Source of the DNA: Clostridium tepidiprofundi DSM 19306
Lineage (GTDB): Bacteria; Bacillota; Clostridia; Clostridiales; Clostridiaceae
DNA: 64,000 nt
NCBI RefSeq assembly: GCF_001594005.1
Contig: NZ_LTBA01000002.1
Location: 78,254-142,253, forward strand
Direction of reading: 5' to 3'
Below the pieces are notes generated by a model that did not search any database, was not told the origin of the DNA, and worked only from the letters and a program-made list of their open reading frames with translations. Of the stretch, positions 55,352 through 63,875 are shown piece after piece. The position numbers and the translations under genes were made by a program. Every line of letters begins with the position of its first letter. Within the stretch, counting starts at the first letter, position 1.

Positions 55352-58054
55352 CTAATACTCCACTAAAAATTCTTTTTCAACCTGTCTTGCAGGAAGCCCA
55401 TTTATATTTTTACCATTAATTATAAGAATATGCTTTCCTTTTGACAATTCAAAATCTGGTATTGCATAAATTTCTCCTGTATTCTCATTGAAACAATAAG
55501 TTACTTTTTTACCATCGATTTTAATAGATATTTTGTTAGCATCAACTCTATATTTTTCATCATAAATCTTGGCTTTAATCAAAGGATACCCTGTCTTGAC
55601 AATACTATTATTTTCTGGTGTGACGTTAGTAATTTTCGTTGTTAAATTTATTCTACTCAAATCTTCATCATCTGAATAAACATATCTCAAATCATCAAAA
55701 TACACTGTTCCTTTTTTATGAGCATTTTTATCAATCTCAACCATATAAATACAGTCAAGCTTTATAGGCAAAACAACATCATTAGGTATTTCTCCATATA
55801 CATTTCTCCATTCATTTTTCCAATCAATCTTGCTTGCTAAATCAACACTAAACTTTTTTCCATCTCCATCAATAAATTGAGCCCTAAGCCATGGTGCATC
55901 TCCATTTCCATATACCCATACTCCTATTTTTTTAGGACGTGTATATGCAACAAATTTCGAAGTATCATAATTCGGTCTAATATTTATAGTACCATTATAT
56001 TTTCTCTTCCAACTTTTATCATAATCATATGTTACACGAAGGCTTCCATTCTTGTTCCATGCATGTTTATGAGAAATTGTACCTGTTCCACCAACATATC
56101 CTGTTATATTATATTTATAATTTTTTTCAAAATCATCTAATATTACGGATTTTCTTCCAACTTCAATATTAACATAAACCTTTTTATTTCCTGCTTCTGC
56201 AGTAACAACTCCCTCTCCTTTTTTAGTAGTAACATTAAGTATACCATTAGAATCTATGTACCCAATATTGCCATCGACATGCCATTTAACTGCATTATCG
56301 CTTATAGCTATACTTTGTCTACTTTTATCAAAAGCTTGGACATTAAAATCATATTTTTCACCATAATTCATATATAATGTATTTCCACAATTCAATTTCA
56401 AATTATGAATTTTATCAGTTATAATAATATCAAAATTTGCTTTTACTCCTTCAAATTCAGCAGAAATTGTTCCCATTTTGGCATTACTACATGCCTTGAA
56501 ATTCCCATTAGAATCAATATTTCCTAAATTGTTATTAACTGTCCATTTTACTTTCTTATCATCAAAATTGAAAGGAATATTATTTACAGTTTCTCCAAGT
56601 AATTTAAATTGTGTATTTGAATTTTTGAAAATGAGTTTATTTCCTACTATTCTCATACTGCCTAACTTATCTGACTTTTCTGTGTTATTTGATATCAAAA
56701 CGCCATTTGATATTTTTCTTTCTTTTCCATCAGTAGGTACATTTACTATCTCTGTACTAATTGTTCCATATGATTTTACATTCATTTGTGATGAGCCACC
56801 ACCATCAAAATTCAAAGCTACAACAGCACCAAGTTCTTTCATTATATTAGCAAGTTCTGGAAGTGTTGCACCGTCACTAATATTTTTTGTTGCACTTCCT
56901 CCTTCAACAACTATAGAAATAATCTTTTTATCTTTAGTAATCCCAATAGCAGTTCTGGCCTTTTTAGCATTAATCAGGCTTTTGCTAACACCAGCTTTTT
57001 TAAACTGTTCCTCTGTCATTGCTTGTCCATCTTTAACCAAATATGTATAACCTGAAATAGCTTTCACTATATCTTTTTTATTAAAATCAACTTTGAGCTT
57101 TATTAAATCTCCTTTAATAATATTTTTTACAATCCACTGTGCTTTATTTCCATTAGCAGCTATTATCATTCCATTTTTAGGTATACTAACCTGCGGCTTA
57201 CCAATACTTATATCCTCAACACGAACAGTATACTCCTTATACAGTTCCAATGCTCCATTAACCAATTTACCTTTAGATCTTTTATCCAATGTAAGTCTTA
57301 CAAATACGTCTGAAGGAGCATACGGAGATTTTTTTATAATACCACTGTCATTGTAATTAGGAGTTAATATCATCAATTGATTTATTACTTTATATCTATT
57401 AACATCAAATTCATCATATCTGTTAATGCTATCTATATCCAACATATTAGCTTTATCTTCTTCATTAAAAAAACTATTCCAAAAATCATTTATATCACAA
57501 CTGCTATCTCTTGCACCTTTTAACACATTCAATTTGCCTATAAACTTTAATCTATCAATGGAAACTTTATTATTTTTATCAACAATAAGCACAGGATATC
57601 GACTTTCGTCGCTTTTACATGTGTATCCCGTTATAATAGTTCCATTACTTATTTGTGGTCCAACACTTATTCCGATTGCCCTATTAAAAAAATCACCATT
57701 CATACCTGCAATTATATTTTTATTATTGTTCCTAGCATACTCTATCTGCTTTGATAATATTTCTGAACCCAATGCCTTATTATTTGCATAACTAAAAACA
57801 AAACCAACATCTTTATTACTTGGATCTATTTCTAATATATCTAATCTATATTTCTTTTTACTTCCCTTTTCTTCTGAATAATATGACACTTGGTTTTCCT
57901 TGTAAATTACTCCTTCTGTTAATTTTCTTCTACTTATATTTACTTGTCCACTACTACCAAGTGCATTAGCAATATTACCAGAAATAATTGAAGCACTCAC
58001 CATAGCTGATATTAAAACAATTGCTTTAACTTTTTTATATTTTTTCTTAGTCAA
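55352..58054 (-). CDS. Secreted phosphodiester glycosidase (NAGPA-like) with Ig-like and carbohydrate-binding tail
   Basis: 900 residues with a signal peptide (KKVKAIVLISAMVSASIISGNIANA). Residues about 40-450 form a phosphodiester glycosidase domain (GIMGDFFN-type NGDFFNRAIGISVGPQISNG, VVALNFDGGGSSQMNVKSYG, KISNGVLI) that removes phosphodiester-linked sugars from wall glycans. Then Ig-like BIG2-type units (about 480-650: VKWTVNNNLGNIDSNGNF, VKWHVDGNIGYIDSNGILNV) and a carbohydrate-binding-like region (ILDDFEKNYKYNITGYVGG, FDDLRYVYSDDED). It begins on TTG (58052-58054) after GGGGGTGATTTAA. Its upstream region is only the repeat array, so its promoter lies inside the array or is absent. Confidence 0.82.
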   Translation of the reverse strand: MTKKKYKKVKAIVLISAMVSASIISGNIANALGSSGQVNISRRKLTEGVIYKENQVSYYSEEKGSKKKYRLDILEIDPSNKDVGFVFSYANNKALGSEILSKQIEYARNNNKNIIAGMNGDFFNRAIGISVGPQISNGTIITGYTCKSDESRYPVLIVDKNNKVSIDRLKFIGKLNVLKGARDSSCDINDFWNSFFNEEDKANMLDIDSINRYDEFDVNRYKVINQLMILTPNYNDSGIIKKSPYAPSDVFVRLTLDKRSKGKLVNGALELYKEYTVRVEDISIGKPQVSIPKNGMIIAANGNKAQWIVKNIIKGDLIKLKVDFNKKDIVKAISGYTYLVKDGQAMTEEQFKKAGVSKSLINAKKARTAIGITKDKKIISIVVEGGSATKNISDGATLPELANIMKELGAVVALNFDGGGSSQMNVKSYGTISTEIVNVPTDGKERKISNGVLISNNTEKSDKLGSMRIVGNKLIFKNSNTQFKLLGETVNNIPFNFDDKKVKWTVNNNLGNIDSNGNFKACSNAKMGTISAEFEGVKANFDIIITDKIHNLKLNCGNTLYMNYGEKYDFNVQAFDKSRQSIAISDNAVKWHVDGNIGYIDSNGILNVTTKKGEGVVTAEAGNKKVYVNIEVGRKSVILDDFEKNYKYNITGYVGGTGTISHKHAWNKNGSLRVTYDYDKSWKRKYNGTINIRPNYDTSKFVAYTRPKKIGVWVYGNGDAPWLRAQFIDGDGKKFSVDLASKIDWKNEWRNVYGEIPNDVVLPIKLDCIYMVEIDKNAHKKGTVYFDDLRYVYSDDEDLSRINLTTKITNVTPENNSIVKTGYPLIKAKIYDEKYRVDANKISIKIDGKKVTYCFNENTGEIYAIPDFELSKGKHILIINGKNINGLPARQVEKEFLVEY

Positions 58055-58063
58055 TTAAATCAC

Positions 58064-59035
58064 CCCCATGTTTTTAGTCTCCAATCCCTAGTCCCCAGTC
58101 TCCAGTACAGATTTGCTATTTGTATACCAGTATCTGTTTTAGGTACTAGAAATGAAGCAAGTTTGCTAGGCTAATAGAGGACTAGAGGGCTAGTCTGCTA
58201 GTCTGATAGTGCAGATTTATAACTTGAAAACTACTGTCTATTTAAGAACAAAGTTCTAAGTGCTAATTTTCATCAAAGTAACAATCTGCTTTGGTGACTG
58301 GTTACTGGTGATTGGCGATTTTGTTTTAATCTCCAATCCCTAGTCCCCAGTCTCCAGTACAAATTTGCTATTTGTATACCAGTATCTGTTTTAGGTGCTA
58401 GAAATGAAGCAAGTTTGCTAGGCTAATAGAGGACTAGAGGGCTAGTCTGCTAGTCTGATAGTGCAGATTTATAACTTGAAAACTACTGTCTATTTAAGAA
58501 CAAAGTTCTAAGTGCTAATTTTCATCAAAGTAACAATCTGCTTTGGTGACTGGTTACTGGTGATTGGCAACTTTGTTTTAATCTCCAATCCCTAGTCCCC
58601 AGTCTCCAGTACAAATTTGCTATTTGTATACCAGTATCTGTTTTAGGTGCTAGAAATGAAGCAAGTTTGCTAGATGCCTAGTCTGCTAGTACAGACTTAC
58701 AACTTGAAAACTACTATCTATTTAAGAACAAAGTTCTAAGTGCTAATTTTCATCAAAGTAACAATCTGCTTTGGTGACTGGTTACTGGTGATTGGCAACT
58801 TTGTTTTAGTCTTCAGTTTCCAATCTCCAACATAAATTTGTAACTTGATTACTATACACTTATAGCTGGCCACTAGCAATCTAACCAACTGACAATCTAC
58901 TCTTGAAGAAATTACACAGTAATTTCAAAATCAACTAGTCCACTAACCAACTGGCAATCTTATCATTAAAGAAATCGTGTAACGATTTCCACCTTTACTA
59001 TCCCTTATTCTCTATTCACTATTATCTATATTACC
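58064..59035. repeat. CTAG-rich mosaic repeat array, locus 3
   Basis: A tandem array 58078-58809: units start at 58078, 58330 and 58582, an exact 252-bp period, the third about 227 bases long and lacking the AGAGGACTAGAGGGCTAG block. Each unit runs through CCCTAGTCCCCAGTCTCCAG, CTGTTTTAGG-GCTAGAAATGAAGC, CTGCTAGTCTGATAG, CTTAGAACTTTG in reverse, CAGTAACCAG-type words. 58860-59030 is the inverted partner of the start of locus 1, including two GAAATTAC/GAAATCGT hairpins. It begins ten bases from the glycosidase start and ends about 80 bases before the carbonic-anhydrase stop. Confidence 0.88.
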
Positions 59036-59115
59036 GTTCTCTATTTAAATAGGTTTTTACTATACTACCACTATACAACGCACTGCGAACTATTGTCAAT
59101 AAAGTATAGCTTATA

Positions 59116-59613
59116 TTAATAGCATTTTGCAAGTTCTACATAATGTTCAGCATTCTTCTTAATAAAATTAATTTCTTCTTCTGTCAATTCTCTGATAATT
59201 TTTGCTGGAGACCCTAAACATAAAACACCCGATGGAATCTTTTTCCCTTGTGTAATAAGACTATTAGCACCTATTATACAGTTATCTCCTATGGTTGCTC
59301 CATTTAATATAGTACTCCCCATTCCTATCAAACAGTTATTACCTATTTTGCAACCGTGAATAATTGAATTATGGCCAATGGTAACACCATCACCTAATTC
59401 AACAGAACAATCAGTATCAACATGAATGGTGCAATTATCCTGAATATTCGTTCTCCTACCTATAACTATTTTTTCCAAATCTCCTCTTATTACCGCTCCA
59501 AACCATACACTACTATCCTCACCAATGTCTACATTTCCAATAATCGAAGCATTATCAGCAATAAAACAACTCTCTTTTATTTTTGGCTCAAATTTATTAT
59601 AATTATTAATCAC
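59116..59613 (-). CDS. Gamma carbonic anhydrase family hexapeptide protein
   Basis: 165 residues of left-handed beta-helix: PKIKESCFIADNASIIGNVDIGEDSSVWFGAVIRGDLEKIVIGRRTNIQDNCTIHVDTDC, GVTIGHNSIIHGCKIGNNCLIGMGSTILNGATIGDNCIIGANSLITQGKKIPSGVLCLGSPAKIIR. The histidines that bind zinc in gamma-carbonic anhydrases are placed as in the YrdA/PaaY group (IHVD, IGHNSIIHG). Activity as carbonic anhydrase is not certain for this group. Monocistronic on the minus strand, diverging from nrdJ. Confidence 0.88.
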   Translation of the reverse strand: MINNYNKFEPKIKESCFIADNASIIGNVDIGEDSSVWFGAVIRGDLEKIVIGRRTNIQDNCTIHVDTDCSVELGDGVTIGHNSIIHGCKIGNNCLIGMGSTILNGATIGDNCIIGANSLITQGKKIPSGVLCLGSPAKIIRELTEEEINFIKKNAEHYVELAKCY

Positions 59614-59660
59614 AAAATCACCCCTAAAATTATTTTATGTAAAATTATACCATATGCATA

Positions 59661-59689
59661 TTGAAAAATATATATTAATGTTTTATAAT
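59661..59689 (+). promoter_or_regulatory. nrdJ promoter
   Basis: TTGAAA (59661-59666), a 17-base spacer and TATAAT (59684-59689). Transcription would start near 59696, giving a 247-base leader. Confidence 0.7.
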
Positions 59690-59690
59690 A

Positions 59691-59732
59691 CAATATGTAG
59701 TATCGATTCTTCTTTTATGATACAACATATTG
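59691..59732 (+). promoter_or_regulatory. Pair of NrdR-box-like sites
   Basis: CAATATGTAG (59691-59700) and CAACATATTG (59723-59732) each match the NrdR core C(A/T)ATAT(A)T(A/T)G with one change and are 32 bases apart centre to centre, about three helical turns. Both form an inverted repeat (15 bases, one mismatch). The first lies at the transcription start, an ideal position for repression of the ribonucleotide reductase gene. NrdR is a conserved repressor of nrd operons; no nrdR gene is in the window. Confidence 0.7.
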
Positions 59733-59758
59733 TTTGTGAATTTCAACTATATTATTTA

Positions 59759-59811
59759 GGTATTTAAAAAAACACGTCAAAATTGCTAGTTTATTTTTTT
59801 GAAAATGCTTT
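59759..59811. repeat. Minimal relative of the 161-bp element
   Basis: AGGTATTTAAAAAAACACGT ... TTATTTTTTTGAAAATGCTT retains both ends without the middle. It is within the nrdJ leader. Confidence 0.45.
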
Positions 59812-59896
59812 AGTTGAAATCTTCAAATAATCAGCAATCAATTATGAACTTTGCTATTTTTAGTTGTGATTATCAATACTTACTTGGGAGGTGAAA

Positions 59897-59931
59897 AATA
59901 GTTAGGTCTTTGATTTTCAAAGCTAACTATT
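59897..59931 (+). other. Hairpin between the ribosome binding site and nrdJ start
   Basis: AATAGTTAG (59897-59905) pairs with CTAACTATT (59923-59931) and, inside it, CTTTGA (59908-59913) with TCAAAG (59917-59922), loop TTT. The GGGAGGTG (59886-59893) is at its 5' foot and the ATG (59943) 11 bases after its 3' foot. Confidence 0.6.
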
Positions 59932-59942
59932 AAAATTTAATT

Positions 59943-62900
59943 ATGAATAATTTAAATGATTTATTTAAGAGAATTTTTACAAAAGAACTTGAAATCAACA
60001 AATCTATAACAGTGTATGATTTATTTAAATGGAAAAAAGTTGATGTTCTATTGAAAGATCATAAAACACAGAAAACACTCGTTGATATGAAGAATTTGGA
60101 ATTTCCAGAGCATTATTCTCAAAATGCTTGCGACATAATAGCATCTAAATATTTTAGAAAAACTGGTGTTAATAATGAATATGGTTATGAAAACAGTATG
60201 AAAATGGTAGCACACAGAATAATTAACTTTTGGACAGAAGCACTTATAAATGAAGGTATAATTGAAACAGAAGAACAAAAAAACATATTCTATGATGAAA
60301 TGGTATATGCCTTTTTAAACCAAATGTATGCTCCTAATTCACCACAATGGTTTAATACTGGACTAAAACTAGCTTATGGAATAAAAGGTAATAGCAATAA
60401 CAATTATTATTATGATATGAAAGAAAAAAAGGTTGTCAAAAGTCAAGACTTCTATTCAAGGACTCAGGCATCAGCTTGTTTTATTATTTCAATTGAGGAT
60501 AAACTTTTAGGTGAACATTCTATATCTGAACAGTTCATTACTGAAACAAAATTATTTAAAGGTGGCTCAGGAACTGGAACCAACTTTTCTAACATACGTG
60601 CAAAAGGTGAAAGATTATCTGGGGGTGGAATGTCATCTGGCTTAATGAGTTTCTTAAAAGCTTTCGATAGAAATGCAGGTGCAATAAAATCTGGAGGTAC
60701 AACTAGACGTGCAGCTAAAATGGTTATTTTAGATGTTGATCATCCTGAAATAATGGACTTCATAACATGGAAAGCAAAAGAAGAAGATAAAGTAAGAGCT
60801 CTTGGCAAAATGGGATATGACATTAGTTTTGAAGGTGAAGCTTATGAAACCGTTTCTGGTCAAAACGGAAATAATTCTGTGCGTTTTTCAAATGAATTTA
60901 TGAAAAAAGTTGAGAATTTGGATAAAAATCCTCATGAATATATAGAATTAAGAGGAAGAGTTGATAATAGCGTAAACAAAAAAATAAAAGTCAAAGACTT
61001 ATGGGATAATTTTAATGAATCCGCTTGGAAATGTGCTGATCCTGCTCCCCAATTTGATGATACCTTTAATGCGTGGCATACTTGTCCATGTGGTGAAGAT
61101 GGTATTTTCAATGCAAAACATAATAGAATAAACTCAACAAATCCATGTGGTGAATACGCTTTTTTAGACGATACCGCTTGTAATTTAGCCTCTATTAATG
61201 TGTATAAATTCTATGATTTTGAAAATAAGAAATTTAATTTAGAAAATTATACTCACTTAATAGGTTTAATTCAACTTGCACTCGAAGCTTCTATACATTG
61301 GGGTCAATTTCCAACAAAAGATATAGCTAGGAAAACTCATTTATTTAGAACAACAGGATTGGGTATTTCAAACATAGCATCTCTTTTTATGGTAATGGGT
61401 TACCCATATGATTCTGAAGAAGCTAGAACATTAGCTTCTTCATTAGTAGGCATACTAACAGGTTATTCATACTATACATCATCATTGATGGCTAAAAAGG
61501 TAGGCTCATTTGAAAAATATAATATAAACAAACAACATATGTTGAAGGTTATAAGAAACCATGCTAGATGTGCAGGTGCATTGGATTCAGACTTTGAAAA
61601 TTTGGACTATAAACCTTATAAAACTAGCCATAAAATACTAAAAGATGAAAATCTGGAATATTTAAGTGAAACTTTAAAAGAGTCTTGGAAAAAAGCATTG
61701 TCATACGGTGAAAAATATGGCTATAGAAATGCACAAGTATCTGTGATTGCACCAACTGGTACTATATCATTTGCTATGGACTGTGGTGCTACATCAATCG
61801 AACCATATTTCAGTCATATTGTTTACAAAAAATTATCTGGCGGCGGATTCATGATGATTGTTAATCCTGTAATAGAAGCTTCTTTGAAGAATCTTGGATA
61901 TTCTGATGATGATATAAACGATATAATAAAATATATTTCTAGAACTAAAAAAGTTAAACAAAATGGCTTTGAATATGATAGTGTTTTGGATGGTAAAATT
62001 GAAGGTGCACCCCACTTAAAGAAAGAACATTTACCAATATTTGACACAGCAAATAAATGTGGCTCAGGAAGTAGATTTATTAGGCCAGAAGGTCATGTAC
62101 TTATGATGGCTGCACTAACGCCACTAATATCAGGTTCAATATCCAAAACCGTAAATCTTCCTAAAAATGCATCAATACAGGATTTCAAGAACGTAATAAT
62201 GCTTTCTTGGAAATCAGGAGTAAAAGGTATTTCATTGTATAGAGATTCATCCAAAGCTAGTCAGCCACTAAACACTTCACTTAGCAGTAATGATGAAAAG
62301 CAATTAGAGGATTTAACATACTATGAATTACTTGAAAAAACAAGAGAATTATATACATCAAAATTTTCTGTACGCGAAAAACCTCAAGGGATACGTAGAG
62401 GTACTACTCATCCTGCACAGATTGGTGATGTAAAAATATATACAACTGTAAATAGACGAGAGAATGGTGAAATATGTGAAATATACATTACAACTGATAG
62501 AGAAGGTACAATAATAACTGGACTCTTAAATTCTCTTTCTAAATCTATTTCAGTAATGCTTCAGCATCATGTACCTCCAAAGGACATTTCAAGAATGCTT
62601 AGGGGGCAAAAATATGAACCATACGGATTCGTTCAAAAGCATCCATATATTAAATCTGTAACATCCATATCAGATTTGATAAGCAAAATAATAGATATAG
62701 AACTCGGTGATTTTTCAAGATGTCAAATAAAACCTGAAAATTATAATTCAGACATAGCCTATGATTTGAATACACACAAAACAGGGAATAACATCACTAA
62801 TAATTCAGTTAATTCAACAAAAGCTAAAATAACTGGTGAAAGAATTTACTCTGAAGTGTGTTCTAACTGTTCGAGCACAAACCTCGTGCAAAATGGCACT

Positions 62901-62945
62901 TGTAAAGTCTGCCTGGATTGTGGAACAACCACTGGATGCAGCTAG
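59943..62945 (+). CDS. nrdJ: Adenosylcobalamin-dependent ribonucleoside-diphosphate reductase (class II)
   Basis: 1000 residues, reduces ribonucleotides with a cobalamin-derived radical. The active-site signature NPCGEYAFLDDTACNLASIN (Asn, Cys and Glu) is near 405; GGSGTGTNFSNIRAKGERLSGGG is near 210; the C-terminal CSNCSSTNLVQNGTCKVCLDCG has the cysteines that regenerate the active site. The start fits other clostridial NrdJ (VDMKNLEFPEHYSQNACDIIASKYFRKTG follows). Control is by the two NrdR-like boxes; I see no cobalamin riboswitch. The only well-placed ribosome binding site is 50 bases upstream, with a hairpin between. Confidence 0.95.
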   Translation: MNNLNDLFKRIFTKELEINKSITVYDLFKWKKVDVLLKDHKTQKTLVDMKNLEFPEHYSQNACDIIASKYFRKTGVNNEYGYENSMKMVAHRIINFWTEALINEGIIETEEQKNIFYDEMVYAFLNQMYAPNSPQWFNTGLKLAYGIKGNSNNNYYYDMKEKKVVKSQDFYSRTQASACFIISIEDKLLGEHSISEQFITETKLFKGGSGTGTNFSNIRAKGERLSGGGMSSGLMSFLKAFDRNAGAIKSGGTTRRAAKMVILDVDHPEIMDFITWKAKEEDKVRALGKMGYDISFEGEAYETVSGQNGNNSVRFSNEFMKKVENLDKNPHEYIELRGRVDNSVNKKIKVKDLWDNFNESAWKCADPAPQFDDTFNAWHTCPCGEDGIFNAKHNRINSTNPCGEYAFLDDTACNLASINVYKFYDFENKKFNLENYTHLIGLIQLALEASIHWGQFPTKDIARKTHLFRTTGLGISNIASLFMVMGYPYDSEEARTLASSLVGILTGYSYYTSSLMAKKVGSFEKYNINKQHMLKVIRNHARCAGALDSDFENLDYKPYKTSHKILKDENLEYLSETLKESWKKALSYGEKYGYRNAQVSVIAPTGTISFAMDCGATSIEPYFSHIVYKKLSGGGFMMIVNPVIEASLKNLGYSDDDINDIIKYISRTKKVKQNGFEYDSVLDGKIEGAPHLKKEHLPIFDTANKCGSGSRFIRPEGHVLMMAALTPLISGSISKTVNLPKNASIQDFKNVIMLSWKSGVKGISLYRDSSKASQPLNTSLSSNDEKQLEDLTYYELLEKTRELYTSKFSVREKPQGIRRGTTHPAQIGDVKIYTTVNRRENGEICEIYITTDREGTIITGLLNSLSKSISVMLQHHVPPKDISRMLRGQKYEPYGFVQKHPYIKSVTSISDLISKIIDIELGDFSRCQIKPENYNSDIAYDLNTHKTGNNITNNSVNSTKAKITGERIYSEVCSNCSSTNLVQNGTCKVCLDCGTTTGCS

Positions 62946-63412
62946 GGACTAGTTGGGAAGAGAAGGTACTAGGAATCAGGTAATTAGGTACCATGTACTA
63001 GGATTTAGGGGCAGGGAAAACATTTTTGCTAGGTTGCTAGAGGGCTAGATGGCTAGTACAGATTTGACATTTGTATGCCAGTATATGTTTGATGTACCAA
63101 AAATTGGGTGCTATGAAATAAAGCAAGTTTGCTAGGTTGCTAGATGGCTAGATGGCTAGATGGCTAGTACAGATTTGACATTTGTATGCCAGTATCTGTT
63201 TTAGGGGCTAGGAAAAATCAAATTCGCTAGAGCAGATTTGTAACTTGATTACTATATATTTACAATAGACAAATTGCAATTAAGAAATCGCGTAACGATT
63301 TCTTAATCAACTAGCCACTAGCACTCTAGCCAACTGACAATCTACTATTAAAGAAATTGCGAAGCAATTTTCACCTTTACTATTCTCTATTCCTTATTCA
63401 CTATTCTCTAAT
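62946..63412. repeat. CTAG-rich mosaic repeat array, locus 4
   Basis: Starts at the nrdJ stop (GCAGCTAGGGACTAGTTGGG) and ends inside the stop of the HEPN gene. It has the same words (GGTTGCTAGAGGGCTAG, GATGGCTAGATGGCTAG repeated, CAGATTTGACATTTGTATGC, CCAGTATCTGTTTTAGG) and the two hairpins GAAATCGCGTAACGATTTC (63283-63301) and GAAATTGCGAAGCAATTTT (63354-63372), then ACTATTCTCTATTCCTTATT, matching the end of locus 3. Confidence 0.85.
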
Positions 63413-63796
63413 TATGGTGCTATTTTGAATATATTTTATTATTTTTTCTGCTATTTTTATTCCTTCCTCAACATCTTCTCTCGATGCTATTAGTGGTTCT
63501 TCCGCTGGATATCGTGTTTCGATATAATATGCATTTAAAAATGCACAATCTTTTAAAAATTTATTCATATTTTTATCGTATCTAGTTGCTATTTTACATA
63601 GTCTGAATAGATTATGTCCACTTTGTAATATACCAGTATTACATATCAAGAAACCTTTTAAATATTTTTCTACTGCTTGCTGAAGATGAAAACAAACTAG
63701 TCCATAATCTCCATCATACTCGTAAAGTATTTTAGCACCCCTTAAATCCTTATCCCCCATACTAAACAATTCATTAGGTCTAGTTGTATCAACCAT
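63401..63796 (-). CDS. HEPN domain protein
   Basis: 131 residues. DKDLRGAKILYEYDGDYGLVCFHLQQAVEKYLKGFLICNTGILQSGHNLFRLCKIA is the HEPN fold (four helices; LQQAVEKYLKG and SGHNLFRL are the family core). Many HEPN proteins are RNases or toxins paired with a minimal nucleotidyltransferase (MNT) antitoxin; the partner is not downstream, and if upstream lies beyond 64000. The clear R-x4-6-H RNase motif is not seen. AGGAGTGGTATTAT precedes the ATG. Its stop codon overlaps the CTAG repeat. Confidence 0.75.
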   Translation of the reverse strand: MVDTTRPNELFSMGDKDLRGAKILYEYDGDYGLVCFHLQQAVEKYLKGFLICNTGILQSGHNLFRLCKIATRYDKNMNKFLKDCAFLNAYYIETRYPAEEPLIASREDVEEGIKIAEKIIKYIQNSTIIRE

Positions 63797-63875
63797 ATAA
63801 TACCACTCCTGTTCTATTTATAATGCTTGCAAATGATGCTGTATCCTTAATATTATGTTCCCATTGACTTTTCGT

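Noticed and set aside
58078..58809. Possible CRISPR or satellite-type array at the glycosidase gene
   Set aside because: Units are 252 bases and nearly identical along the whole length, with no spacer; read as tandem duplication of the CTAG mosaic.
59614..59942. Cobalamin riboswitch upstream of nrdJ
   Set aside because: The B12-box GCCACTG and the usual helices are not seen; the NrdR-like boxes explain the region better.
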